From Sphingomonas sp. LT1P40 (GTDB lineage: Bacteria; Pseudomonadota; Alphaproteobacteria; Sphingomonadales; Sphingomonadaceae), in contig NZ_JAXOJT010000001.1 in assembly GCF_036663835.1 (NCBI RefSeq), positions 558,001 to 622,000 of the forward strand: a DNA stretch of 64,000 bases, read 5' to 3'. How positions within the stretch are numbered: position 1 is the stretch's first letter; each line of letters opens with the position of its first letter. The notes below the pieces were generated by a model. The model was given only the letters and a program-made list of their open reading frames with translations. It made no database searches and was not told where the DNA came from. Positions 21,170-29,450 of the stretch are shown one piece after another. The translations under genes and the position numbers were made by a program.

Positions 21170-21454
21170 TTGCCGAGGAGCCAGTCGATCTCCCATGAAC
21201 CCTTATCCACAGCCGAGCGGCAGGACACCGCCGAACGGCTGAACGAGGTTGAAACCTATGGCAAGCCACGGCGGGTCAGGGTCGATGACGGACATGTCTT
21301 TCTCGAAAGCTATAACGGCACCGTGGTGAGCATGACACCGGAAGTGGCGATCGAGCTGGGGCGACTAATCAGCGATGCGGGCGCGGAATCGCTGGTGAAC
21401 AAGATCACCGACCCAGGCGGTGCGGTGGAGGTGGATGAGATGGCGGTTCGCTGA
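21170..21454 (+). CDS. Small hypothetical protein, probable TTG start
   Basis: The frame ending at 21454 encodes STAERQDTAERLNEVETYGK, then RVRVDDGHVFLESYNGTVVS and MTPEVAIELGRLISDAGAES, which looks like a real soluble protein of about 94 aa. No in-frame ATG precedes the conserved-looking part. TTG at 21170 is the nearest plausible start; the ATG at 21195 is out of frame. The true start is therefore uncertain, and a sequencing or natural frameshift near 21195-21240 is an alternative. Function is unknown. Confidence 0.5.
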   Translation: MPRSQSISHEPLSTAERQDTAERLNEVETYGKPRRVRVDDGHVFLESYNGTVVSMTPEVAIELGRLISDAGAESLVNKITDPGGAVEVDEMAVR

Positions 21455-21605
21455 TCCCGCCCTTCACAATGAACGAACCGGGTCGTGGAACTGGCATCGT
21501 AATGGGATGTTGTCGCTGCGATGCACAATCAGCTGACACACTTTTGCGACAAATAGGTGAGACAAGCTTGCCTTCCTCCCCCGGTGAACATAGCCCCCTG
21601 ACCTT

Positions 21606-22670
21606 ATGCGATTGATTCTGACCCTGTTTGCGTGTGCGGCGATCCTGTCGGCCTGTGGTGGCGGCGATGCTGCGCAGAAGAAGGGGCGCGAGGCGCCGCT
21701 GGTGACGTTGGCAGCGGTGCAATCCGCGCGTTTTGTCGAGCGGATCGACGCTGTCGGCACCGCGCGGGCGAACGAGCAGGTAACGATCACCGCACCGGTG
21801 ACGGAACGCATTTTGCGGCTCAATTTCGACGACGGTGCCTATGTCACGCGTGGTCAGGTGATCGCAGTGCTCGCACAAGGGCAGGAAACGGCGCAGCTGG
21901 CTCAGGCCGCCGCGCGCGAGCGTGAAGCGCGGCAGCAATTGGGCCGGCTGGAAGCGTTGAAATCGCGCGGCTTTGCAACGCGCAGCGCAGTCGATGCGCA
22001 ACAGGCGCTGGCCGGGACGGCGAGCGGACAGGCAGCCGAAGCGCGGGCGTCGATCGGCGACCGGGTGGTGCGCGCGCCGTTTGGCGGCTGGGTCTCGCTG
22101 CGCAACATTTCGGCGGGTGCCGTGGTAAGTGCGGGCACCGAGATCGCCACGGTCAGCGACATCAGCCGGATCAAACTCGACTTTGCCGTGCCGGAAACCT
22201 TGCTGGCGCAGTTGAAGCCGGGACAACCGATTGTCGCGGTGGCAGCGGCCTATCCCGATCAGCCGTTTCGCGGGACGATCGCCACGATCGATCCGGTACT
22301 GAACCCGCAGACGCGGGCAGCAACGGTACGGGCGGTGCTGGCCAATGGCGACCGCAAGCTGAAACCCGGCATGCTGCTGACGGTGGCGATCGAGGCACAG
22401 GCGCGCACTTCACCCGCCGTTCCCGAACTGGCGATCGTCGGTGAGGGTGAGAATATGTACGTATTCACCGTCGAAAACGGCAAGGCGAAGCGGCTGAAAG
22501 TCCGCACCGGATTCCGGCAGGACGGGATGGTTGAGATTCTCGATGGACTGCGGCCCGGGCAGCGGGTGGTGACCGAGGGCGTGGTCAAGATCGCCGAGGG
22601 CCAGCAGGTGCGGACTGGCGGCACCGGCAATGCGCGAGCCAAGGGTGCCGCGACCCCGAAGGCGAGCTGA
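21606..22670 (+). CDS. RND efflux periplasmic adaptor (membrane fusion protein)
   Basis: This 354-aa MexA/AcrA-type adaptor links an inner-membrane RND pump to an outer-membrane channel. It has a lipoprotein signal with lipobox ILSACGG, a barrel-sandwich half GTARANEQVTITAPV, an alpha-hairpin (about residues 85-145), the returning lipoyl half GDRVVRAPFGGWVSLRNIS, and a beta-barrel. Its stop overlaps the permease start as TGATG, so the two are co-translated. No local regulator or outer-membrane factor gene is present. Confidence 0.94.
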   Translation: MRLILTLFACAAILSACGGGDAAQKKGREAPLVTLAAVQSARFVERIDAVGTARANEQVTITAPVTERILRLNFDDGAYVTRGQVIAVLAQGQETAQLAQAAAREREARQQLGRLEALKSRGFATRSAVDAQQALAGTASGQAAEARASIGDRVVRAPFGGWVSLRNISAGAVVSAGTEIATVSDISRIKLDFAVPETLLAQLKPGQPIVAVAAAYPDQPFRGTIATIDPVLNPQTRAATVRAVLANGDRKLKPGMLLTVAIEAQARTSPAVPELAIVGEGENMYVFTVENGKAKRLKVRTGFRQDGMVEILDGLRPGQRVVTEGVVKIAEGQQVRTGGTGNARAKGAATPKAS

Positions 22671-25600
22671 TGCAGCTTTCGGACATCTCGGTTAAGCGGC
22701 CGGTTTTTGCGGCGGTGATGGCGATCCTGCTGACGATCGTCGGTGTTGTCGGCTATCTGGGCCTGTCGGTGCGTGAATATCCCGATACCGATCCGCCGGT
22801 GGTGTCGGTCGGCACGACCTATACCGGTGCAGCCGCCAGCGTCGTCGAGGCTCGGATCACCCAGCCGATCGAAGAAGCGCTGTCAGGGATTGAGGGGATC
22901 GAGACGATCAGCTCGCGGTCGCGCGACGGATCATCGGATGTGTCGATCGAGTTTCGCCCGGGCCGCGACATCGATTCCGCCGCCAACGACGTGCGCGACC
23001 GGGTCGGCAGCGTGATCGAGGATTTGCCCGAAGAGGCGCTGGCCCCCGAAGTGCGCAAGGTCGATGCGGATTCGCAGCCGATCCTGTTTCTGGTGGTGTC
23101 GCGCCCCGGCTGGACCCGGTTGCAGCTGTCCGATTATGTCGATCGCAACCTCCTCGATCGTTTCAGCACCATCGATGGCGTGGCACGCGTGTTCGTCGGT
23201 GGCGAAGCGCGTCCGTCGATGCGGGTTTGGCTGGACGCGACCAAGTTGGCGGCGTTCAGCCTGACGCCGGCTGACGTCGAGACCGCGCTGCGCACCCAGA
23301 ATGTCGAGCTGCCCGCCGGCCGCATCGAATCGCAGCAGCAGAATGTCACGCTCCGCGTCAATCGCCCGTTTGGAACGGCGGACAGTTTCACACGGTTGAT
23401 CGTCGGCCGCGGTGCGGACGGCTATCTGGTCCGGCTGGGCGATGTTGCGCGGGTCGAGGAGGAAGCGGAGAATCCCTATTCGACCTTCAAGATGAATGGC
23501 GACTCCTCGGTTGGCCTCGGGATCGTGCGGCAGTCGGGCGCCAACACGCTGGAAGTCGCGGATTCGGCGAAGGCGGTCGCGGCGCAGCTCAGCGGGGACT
23601 TGCCCGAGGGGATGACGATTACGGTGGGATCGGACGATTCGCTGTTCATCGGGCGCGCGATCGAGGGCGTGTGGCATACGCTGGCGGAAGCGGCGATCCT
23701 CGTCGTCATCGTCATCTTTCTGTTTCTGGGATCGTGGCGTGCGACACTGATCCCCGCGATCACCGTGCCGATCTGCTTGCTCGGCGCGTTCGCGGTGCTG
23801 TGGGCGTTTGGATTCTCGATTAACCTGTTGACCCTGCTGGCGCTGGTGCTGGCGATCGGGCTGGTGGTCGATGATGCGATCGTGGTGCTGGAAAATGTCT
23901 ATCACCGGATCGAGGAGGGCGAGCCGCCGCTCGTCGCCGCATTCAACGGCACGCGGCAGGTGGGCTTTGCAGTGATCTCCACCACGCTGGTGGTGTGCGC
24001 GGTGTTCGTGCCGATCTGTTTCCTGTCCGGCCAGACCGGGCTGTTGTTCCGCGAACTGGCCGTTGCGATGATCGGTGCGGTGGCGTTCTCAGGCTTCCTC
24101 GCGCTCAGCCTGACGCCGATGCTGTGCTCGAAGATGCTGAAGAAGGAGAAGCGCGGGCGCTTTACCAGCTGGACTGAGGACAAGTTTCAGCGGCTGGAGG
24201 GGTTTTACGGTCGTAATCTGGATCGTGCGATCAACAAGCCGTTGATCCCGATGATCGCGGTGATGCTGTTCCTGTTCGCGGCGAGCGCCGGGTTCATGAC
24301 GCTACAATCGGAGCTGGTCCCGGCGGAGGATCAGGGCGTTGCGCAGGTGTCGATCTCCGCGCCCGAGGGTACCGGCTTTGCGCAGATGGACAAATATATG
24401 TCCCAGACGCAGGAAAAGATGCTGCCGCTGATCGATCAGGGTGCGGTACGCACGATCATCACCCGCGTGCCCGGCGGGTTCGGGACGAGCGACGATTTCA
24501 ACAGCGGCCTGTTCATCGTGTTCCTGAAGCCGTGGGAAGAGCGCGAACAGACCACGCAGGACGTGGCGCAGCAGATCAACCGCATCCTTTCCAACGAACC
24601 CGCCATTCGCGGCAATGCGCAGGTGCGTTCGGCGCTGTCGCGCGGGCGCGGGCAGCCAATCGGGTTCGTGCTGGCAGGATCGACTTATGAGGGGCTGGTC
24701 GCGGCGCGGAACCGGATCCTGGCGGCGGCGGCGCAGAATCCGGGGATCATCAACCTCGATTCGGATTACAAGGAAACGAAGCCGCAACTGAGCATCGAGG
24801 TCGATACGACGCGTGCCGGCGACCTGGGCGTATCGGTCAACGACGTTAGTCAGGCGTTGCAGACGCTGCTGGGATCGCGGCGCGTGTCGACCTATGTCGA
24901 CCGCGGCGAGGAATATCGCGTGATCGTGCAAGCGGAAGCGGCGGGACGGTCGACCATATCCAATCTGGCCAGCATCTATGTGCGGTCGCGCGATGGGGGT
25001 CAGGTGCCGCTGTCCAATCTGGTGACGACGCGCGAGGTTTCCGGGCCGCGCGATCTGGGCCGGTTCAACAAATTGCGTGCGATCACCCTGCAAGGCGGGC
25101 TGGCCCCCGGCTATTCACTGGGCGAGGCGCTTACGTTCCTGCAGGAACAAGCTGCGGAGTCGCCGGAAGTGGTTGCGGTGGGCTATCGCGGTGAGAGTCA
25201 GGCGTTCGTCGAGACCGGCGGGTCGATCATGCTGGTGTTCGGGCTGACCATATTGATCGTCTATCTGGTGCTGGCTGCGCAGTTCGAGAGCTTCGTCCAT
25301 CCCGGCGTCATCATCATGACCGTGCCGCTGGCGGTAGCGGGCGGGATGCTGGGGCTGTTCTTCTTTGGCAAGACGCTGAACCTGTACAGTCAAGTCGGCA
25401 TCGTCATGCTGGTCGGGCTGGCGGCGAAGAACGGAATCCTGATCGTCGAGTTCGCCAATCAGCTGCGCGACGAGGGCAAATCAATTGCGGAGGCGATCCG
25501 GATGGCATCCGCTCGTCGTCTGCGCGCGATCCTGATGACGTCGATCGCCACCGCCGCCGGTGCGGTGCCGCTGATGATCGCCAGCGGCGCGGGCGCGGCG

Positions 25601-25771
25601 GCGCGGCAGGCGATCGGCGTGGTGATCGTGTTCGGCGTGCTGCTGGCGACGCTCATCACGCTGTTCCTGATCCCGATTTTGTACAGCAGGCTTGCGAAAT
25701 GGACGGGTTCGCCGCAAGCAGTGGCCCGCGAGCTTGACGCGGCGATGGGGGCGCCGCAGCCCGCCGAGTAA
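22670..25771 (+). CDS. RND multidrug efflux permease (HAE1 family)
   Basis: This 1033-aa inner-membrane proton-driven pump has the tandem RND layout: TM1 at MQLSDISVKRPVFAAVMAIL, a large periplasmic porter loop, a TM2-6 cluster with the proton-relay segment LVLAIGLVVDDAIVVLENVYH (the DD pair in TM4), a second porter loop, and TM8-12 (VGLAAKNGILIVEFANQLRD). Length fits AcrB/MexB-type transporters. It is translationally coupled to the adaptor. Substrates are not predictable from sequence alone. Confidence 0.96.
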   Translation: MQLSDISVKRPVFAAVMAILLTIVGVVGYLGLSVREYPDTDPPVVSVGTTYTGAAASVVEARITQPIEEALSGIEGIETISSRSRDGSSDVSIEFRPGRDIDSAANDVRDRVGSVIEDLPEEALAPEVRKVDADSQPILFLVVSRPGWTRLQLSDYVDRNLLDRFSTIDGVARVFVGGEARPSMRVWLDATKLAAFSLTPADVETALRTQNVELPAGRIESQQQNVTLRVNRPFGTADSFTRLIVGRGADGYLVRLGDVARVEEEAENPYSTFKMNGDSSVGLGIVRQSGANTLEVADSAKAVAAQLSGDLPEGMTITVGSDDSLFIGRAIEGVWHTLAEAAILVVIVIFLFLGSWRATLIPAITVPICLLGAFAVLWAFGFSINLLTLLALVLAIGLVVDDAIVVLENVYHRIEEGEPPLVAAFNGTRQVGFAVISTTLVVCAVFVPICFLSGQTGLLFRELAVAMIGAVAFSGFLALSLTPMLCSKMLKKEKRGRFTSWTEDKFQRLEGFYGRNLDRAINKPLIPMIAVMLFLFAASAGFMTLQSELVPAEDQGVAQVSISAPEGTGFAQMDKYMSQTQEKMLPLIDQGAVRTIITRVPGGFGTSDDFNSGLFIVFLKPWEEREQTTQDVAQQINRILSNEPAIRGNAQVRSALSRGRGQPIGFVLAGSTYEGLVAARNRILAAAAQNPGIINLDSDYKETKPQLSIEVDTTRAGDLGVSVNDVSQALQTLLGSRRVSTYVDRGEEYRVIVQAEAAGRSTISNLASIYVRSRDGGQVPLSNLVTTREVSGPRDLGRFNKLRAITLQGGLAPGYSLGEALTFLQEQAAESPEVVAVGYRGESQAFVETGGSIMLVFGLTILIVYLVLAAQFESFVHPGVIIMTVPLAVAGGMLGLFFFGKTLNLYSQVGIVMLVGLAAKNGILIVEFANQLRDEGKSIAEAIRMASARRLRAILMTSIATAAGAVPLMIASGAGAAARQAIGVVIVFGVLLATLITLFLIPILYSRLAKWTGSPQAVARELDAAMGAPQPAE

Positions 25772-25795
25772 TCCCCCCGCGAATAAGGGTATTCG

Positions 25796-26347
25796 ATGGA
25801 AATCGCGTCCAAGGGTCAGTTGCGGCTTGCGTTCCTGCGCTGGGCAGTGGTGACGGTGCCGTTCATCCTGCTGCTGGGCTTTACCTCCGCGCGGATCGCG
25901 CCGACCGGCAACGAGAATCTGTGGTATCAGATGCTGGCCAAACCCGCCGAGACCCCGCCCGACTGGGCGTTTCCGGTGGCATGGACGACCATCTATATTC
26001 TGTTGGGCCTCGCGCTGGCGATGATCATTAACGCGCGCGGATCGACGTTGCGGGGGCCGGCGCTGGTGTTGTTCACGGTGCAGATGGCGGCCAATCTGGT
26101 ATGGTCGCCGCTGTTCTTTGGCGCGCATCAGGTGTTCTGGTCGCTGGTGTTGATCGGGGTGATGTTCGTGCTTGCCTTTGCCACCACGCTGGTATTCGGG
26201 CGCATCCGCAAAGGTGCGGCGTGGCTGATGGTGCCGTATCTGGCGTGGCTGTGCTTTGCCGGGGTGCTCAATTACAAGATCGACCAATTGAACCCCAATG
26301 CCGAAACCCTTGTGCCCGCGCAGCAGGCACCCCAGATGACTATCTGA
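25796..26347 (+). CDS. TspO/MBR family tryptophan-rich sensory protein
   Basis: This 183-aa five-helix membrane protein has the TspO hallmarks: WYQMLAKPAETPPDWAFPVA, WTTIYILLGLALAMI, MAANLVWSPLFFGAHQ, and AAWLMVPYLAWLCFAGVLNY with a C-terminal cholesterol/porphyrin-recognition-like region. TspO proteins bind tetrapyrroles and in alphaproteobacteria modulate pigment and stress responses. It follows the RND permease by 24 bp on the same strand and is followed 16 bp later by the UbiK-type gene. Confidence 0.92.
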   Translation: MEIASKGQLRLAFLRWAVVTVPFILLLGFTSARIAPTGNENLWYQMLAKPAETPPDWAFPVAWTTIYILLGLALAMIINARGSTLRGPALVLFTVQMAANLVWSPLFFGAHQVFWSLVLIGVMFVLAFATTLVFGRIRKGAAWLMVPYLAWLCFAGVLNYKIDQLNPNAETLVPAQQAPQMTI

Positions 26348-26363
26348 AAAACCCGAGGGTAAT

Positions 26364-26684
26364 ATGCAGAGCGACAACCGCATTTTCGACGATTTCGTGA
26401 AGTTCTTCAACGGTGCGGCCGGAACCGTCACGGGCATGGCGCGTGAAGGCGAGGCGGCGGCGCGCGAGCGGTTCAAGGGCTTTGTCGGAGGCATGGACTT
26501 TGTCGCGCGCGACGAGTTCGAGGCGGTGAAGGCGATGGCGGCGGCGGCGCGCGACGAGAATGATGCGTTGCGCGCGCGCGTCGAGGCGCTGGAAGCGAAG
26601 CTGGGCGGTGCGCCGGTGGCGGCATCGGCGACGACTATCAAAAAGCCGAAGGCCAAGAAGGGCGACGCCGATCCAGCGCTCTAA
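26364..26684 (+). CDS. UbiK/BMFP-type accessory factor
   Basis: This 106-aa protein matches the membrane fusogenic BMFP/UbiK family: an amphipathic N-terminal helix (NRIFDDFVKFFNGAAGTVTG), a middle region with FVGGMDFVARDEFEAVK, and a C-terminal coiled coil (DENDALRARVEALEAKLG) plus a Lys-rich tail. UbiK assists aerobic ubiquinone biosynthesis and binds lipids. It is transcribed with tspO and precedes the YbjN gene. Confidence 0.85.
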   Translation: MQSDNRIFDDFVKFFNGAAGTVTGMAREGEAAARERFKGFVGGMDFVARDEFEAVKAMAAAARDENDALRARVEALEAKLGGAPVAASATTIKKPKAKKGDADPAL

Positions 26685-26794
26685 CCCACGCTTTTCCACA
26701 TCTATTTCTGATTTGTTCACCATGATCGCTTGTGCGGGCGAGCATGGCGCGGCACCTGTATCCGCAGGCAAGGGCCGGGCAGAGGGACGACCGG

Positions 26795-27298
26795 ATGCTC
26801 GATGAGAGCGAATATGAGCGCGACGATGCCGCGCCGATCGACATGCTGGAAAGCTATTACGCCGCGCATGGCTGGAGCCACGAGCGCGAGGACGACGAGA
26901 TCGTCGCCAAGGTCAAAGGCAGCTGGACCGAATATGAGCTGCGCGCGATCTGGCGCGAGGATGACGGCGTGCTGCAGTTCCTGGCATTTCCCGACGTGCG
27001 CGTGGCCGACGAGCGGCGCGGCGACATTTACGAGGCGATCGGGCTGGTCAACGAACAGCTGTGGATCGGCCATTTCGAGCTATGGTCGTCGAGCGGCATC
27101 CTGTTGTTCCGCCATGCCGCAATGGTCGCGGGCGATGAGGGCGGCGCGATGACACTGACCCAGGCCGAACTGCTGGTGGAAAGTGCGATCGACGAGTGCG
27201 AGCGATTTTACCCGGTGTTCCAGTTCGTGCTGTGGGGCGGGAAATCGCCGAAGGAAGCGCTGGCGGCGGCGTTGATCGAGACGCAGGGGGAGGCGTAG
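26795..27298 (+). CDS. YbjN domain-containing protein
   Basis: This protein of about 167 aa has the YbjN-type fold: PIDMLESYYAAHGWSHER, a repeated beta pattern with LQFLAFPDVRVADERRGDIY, ALGLVNEQLWIGHFEL-like segment and FYPVFQFVLWGGKSPKEALA at the C-terminus. YbjN proteins resemble type III secretion chaperones and modulate motility and stress in enterobacteria; the role in sphingomonads is unknown. Start ATG 26795 (MLDESEYERDD) is preferred, behind agagggacg; the frame extends to 26732. Confidence 0.85.
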   Translation: MLDESEYERDDAAPIDMLESYYAAHGWSHEREDDEIVAKVKGSWTEYELRAIWREDDGVLQFLAFPDVRVADERRGDIYEAIGLVNEQLWIGHFELWSSSGILLFRHAAMVAGDEGGAMTLTQAELLVESAIDECERFYPVFQFVLWGGKSPKEALAAALIETQGEA

Positions 27299-27344
27299 GG
27301 CTTGCGCGCCCGCTTGTGGTGGATAGCGAACATAAAGCGTCGGA

Positions 27345-27809
27345 CTATCTAAAGAAGTCAATGACCTCGCCGCCTACCCATAGCTGCTTGGAAGGCCCAT
27401 CTGAGGTGAAGCGAACGGTTACGGGTCCGCCTGCACTTTGATCAGTCGGTACAAGCAATAAGCGACCTCGGTGCACATAGGCCTTCACGAAATCTAACCT
27501 ATATTGTCCGGTGTAACGACCGCCCTCCATGAAGATCAAGCGGTGACCGCCGTGGGTTGCGCAACGCGAGCAAGCTGGCTTTAGCCGGTATCGATTCGAG
27601 TATATCCGGAAAGATCGGCCGGATGCTTGCACCTGACCGACATATTTGACGGACAGCCGATCGCGCTGGCAATCAATTGAGCCGGAAAAGCCGCCTACTC
27701 GTAAGGCGGCGGCAAGGCCATTCAGGCATTTTGCGGGGGCAGTTGAGTGTGCGGCACCCGCGAGAGCCAGTGTTCCAAATAGCGCCAAAACGGATGACCA
27801 GATTTTCAT
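27345..27809 (-). CDS. Small exported hypothetical protein
   Basis: This 154-aa product has a signal peptide (MKIWSSVLALFGTLALAGAA, cleavage near HSTA). The mature basic part contains four cysteines (KCLNG, DCQRD, ACSRCATH), which could form disulfides. Its base composition is visibly less GC-rich than that of neighbouring genes, and it sits alone between a plus-strand operon and a palindromic repeat. No family is recognised. Coding status rests on the clean signal peptide and the absence of a competing frame. Confidence 0.65.
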   Translation of the reverse strand: MKIWSSVLALFGTLALAGAAHSTAPAKCLNGLAAALRVGGFSGSIDCQRDRLSVKYVGQVQASGRSFRIYSNRYRLKPACSRCATHGGHRLIFMEGGRYTGQYRLDFVKAYVHRGRLLLVPTDQSAGGPVTVRFTSDGPSKQLWVGGEVIDFFR

Positions 27810-27875
27810 AACGGGAATCTACATCTACTTGCAGAACGTCAGCAAGTAGGTCGTTAGCGGGCGCTTGAACCTTCT

Positions 27876-27983
27876 CGTCGCCCCGGCCTTGTGCCGGGGC
27901 CCACCGCGACGCGAGGGATGGGGCAGGTTGCTAGACGGCATCGCTTGACGCTCGGTGGGCCCCGGCACAAGGCCGGGGTGACG
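27876..27983. repeat. REP-like long inverted repeat, copy A
   Basis: A perfect 26-bp inverted repeat (27881-27906 versus 27953-27978) flanks a 46-bp centre. Each arm contains its own shorter palindrome (CCCCGGCCTTGTGCCGGGG). It lies between a lone hypothetical gene and proC, ending 17 bp before the proC ATG. The same arm sequence recurs at 38476-38582, identifying a dispersed intergenic repeat family. Confidence 0.85.
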
Positions 27984-27999
27984 ATGGTGGGGACTGGCG

Positions 28000-28803
28000 A
28001 TGACCGAACTGAAGACTCTCTGGCTGATCGGGTGCGGTAATATGGCAGGCGCCATGTTGCGACGGTGGGTATCGGCGGGTGCGCTCAATGCCAGCGACGT
28101 ATTTGTGCTCAATCGCCGGGAGCAGGACCTGCCGGAGGGCGTGCGGCAGGGTCGGGTGTTGCCGGAGGGTGCGTTGCCCGATGCGGTGATGTTGGGGGTG
28201 AAACCGCAGCAGATCGATGACGTGGCGGGGCAAGTGGCCGCGCGGATCGCTGGCGTGCCGGTGCTGGTCTCGATCCTTGCCGGAGTCGAGGAGGCGGCGC
28301 TGGCGGCGCGGTTCAATGTGGGGTCGGTCGTGAGGGCGATGCCGAACCTGCCGGTCGAGATCGGCAAGGGTGTGGTGGTGCTTACCTCGGACAATGCGGG
28401 TGCGGAGGCGCGGGCGGGGGCCGAGGCGCTGATGGCGCCGCTGGGGCTGATCGAGTGGGTCGATGCGGTGCGTTACAATGCGGTTGGGACATTGAGCGGA
28501 TGCGGTCCGGCCTATGCCTATCGCTTTATCGATGCGCTGGCGGCGGCGGGGGTGGCGCTGGGCGTTCCGGCGGATCAGGCGCTGCGGCTGGCGCTGGCGA
28601 CGCTCGAGGGCGGGGCGCTGCTGGCGGCGGGGTCCACCGATACACCGGGTGCGCTGGCCGACAAGGTGGCAAGTCCGGGCGGATCGACGCGGGCGGGGCT
28701 GAATTTGCTGGATGCTGACGGGGCGCTCAACCGGCTGGTGGCCGCGACACTCGCCGCGTCGGTGCGGCGGGATGCGGAAATGGCCGCCGCCGCGCGGGGC
28801 TAA
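28000..28803 (+). CDS. proC: Pyrroline-5-carboxylate reductase
   Basis: ProC reduces pyrroline-5-carboxylate to proline with NAD(P)H. The 267-aa product has the N-terminal Rossmann motif WLIGCGNMAGAMLRRW, GVKPQQIDDV, VVRAMPNLPVEIGKG, and the C-terminal signature ALSGCGPAYAYRFIDAL-like region with VASPGGSTRAGLNLL. Start ATG 28000 is immediately after repeat A. It converges on the MarR gene with one base between the stops. Confidence 0.95.
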   Translation: MTELKTLWLIGCGNMAGAMLRRWVSAGALNASDVFVLNRREQDLPEGVRQGRVLPEGALPDAVMLGVKPQQIDDVAGQVAARIAGVPVLVSILAGVEEAALAARFNVGSVVRAMPNLPVEIGKGVVVLTSDNAGAEARAGAEALMAPLGLIEWVDAVRYNAVGTLSGCGPAYAYRFIDALAAAGVALGVPADQALRLALATLEGGALLAAGSTDTPGALADKVASPGGSTRAGLNLLDADGALNRLVAATLAASVRRDAEMAAAARG

Positions 28804-28804
28804 A

Positions 28805-29305
28805 TTACTTGCCGAGGTCGGACACGCGCTTGCGTTCGGCCTCGGGGATCAGTCCCTCCAGCACTGCCCAGAAACCGCCGACCGCACCCTGGCCTGCGCT
28901 GGAATAGGCGGCGGCGAGTTTATCGCGCAGGGCCTCGAACAATTCGGTTTCGAGGACGGTTCCGGTGTCCGTGAGCCGGAGCAGGCGCTGGCGGCGATCT
29001 TCCTTGCCGGGGCGGGTTTCGATCAATTTGCGATCGGCCAGATCGGCCAGTACGCGCCCAAGCGACTGTTTGGTGATGGCGAGCAATGCGATCAGGTCGC
29101 CGACGGTGATGTCGGGCTGGCGCGCGATGAAATACAGCGCGCGGTGGTGGGCGCGGCCCAGCCCTTGTGCCGATAGTCCCTCATCGATCGAGCGCGTGAG
29201 GTGGCTGTAGCCGAAATAGAGCAATTCGACCCCGCGCCGGATTTCGGCTTCGCGCAGGAATAAGGGGGACGCAGTTGGGACAGCCATGTTGACCTGTTTT
29301 GCCAT
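28805..29305 (-). CDS. MarR-family regulator
   Basis: This protein of about 166 aa carries a MarR winged helix: HHRALYFIARQPDITVGDLI, recognition region LLAITKQSLGRVLADLADR, and wing LIETRPGKEDRRQRLLRLTD. Start is ATG 29305 or 29287. It is divergent from ilvE, with a near-perfect 33-bp-arm palindrome between them. In other alphaproteobacteria a similar regulator next to ilvE is common, but whether it controls ilvE is inference. Confidence 0.9.
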   Translation of the reverse strand: MAKQVNMAVPTASPLFLREAEIRRGVELLYFGYSHLTRSIDEGLSAQGLGRAHHRALYFIARQPDITVGDLIALLAITKQSLGRVLADLADRKLIETRPGKEDRRQRLLRLTDTGTVLETELFEALRDKLAAAYSSAGQGAVGGFWAVLEGLIPEAERKRVSDLGK

Positions 29306-29352
29306 CCGCTTTAGGCGTGCGCAACCGGCATCTTTTTGATGCCTGACGGCAT

Positions 29353-29435
29353 GCGGCACCGGCCCGCTCCCCCACCCGGCCACCCATAGGGTCGCTTTGC
29401 TGGGGTGGCCGGGTGGGGGCGCGGGCCGGTGCCGC
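29353..29435. repeat. 83-bp near-perfect palindrome upstream of ilvE
   Basis: Arms 29353-29385 and 29403-29435 are 33 bp each with a single mismatch, around a 17-nt loop. The right arm ends 15 bp before the ilvE GTG. It would form a very stable hairpin in DNA or in the ilvE leader RNA. Its sequence differs from copies A and B. Confidence 0.85.
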
Positions 29436-29450
29436 AGACAGGAGATCCAC

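Noticed and set aside
27876..27983. CRISPR array
   Set aside because: Copies are single long inverted repeats far apart, without regularly spaced direct repeats or cas genes.
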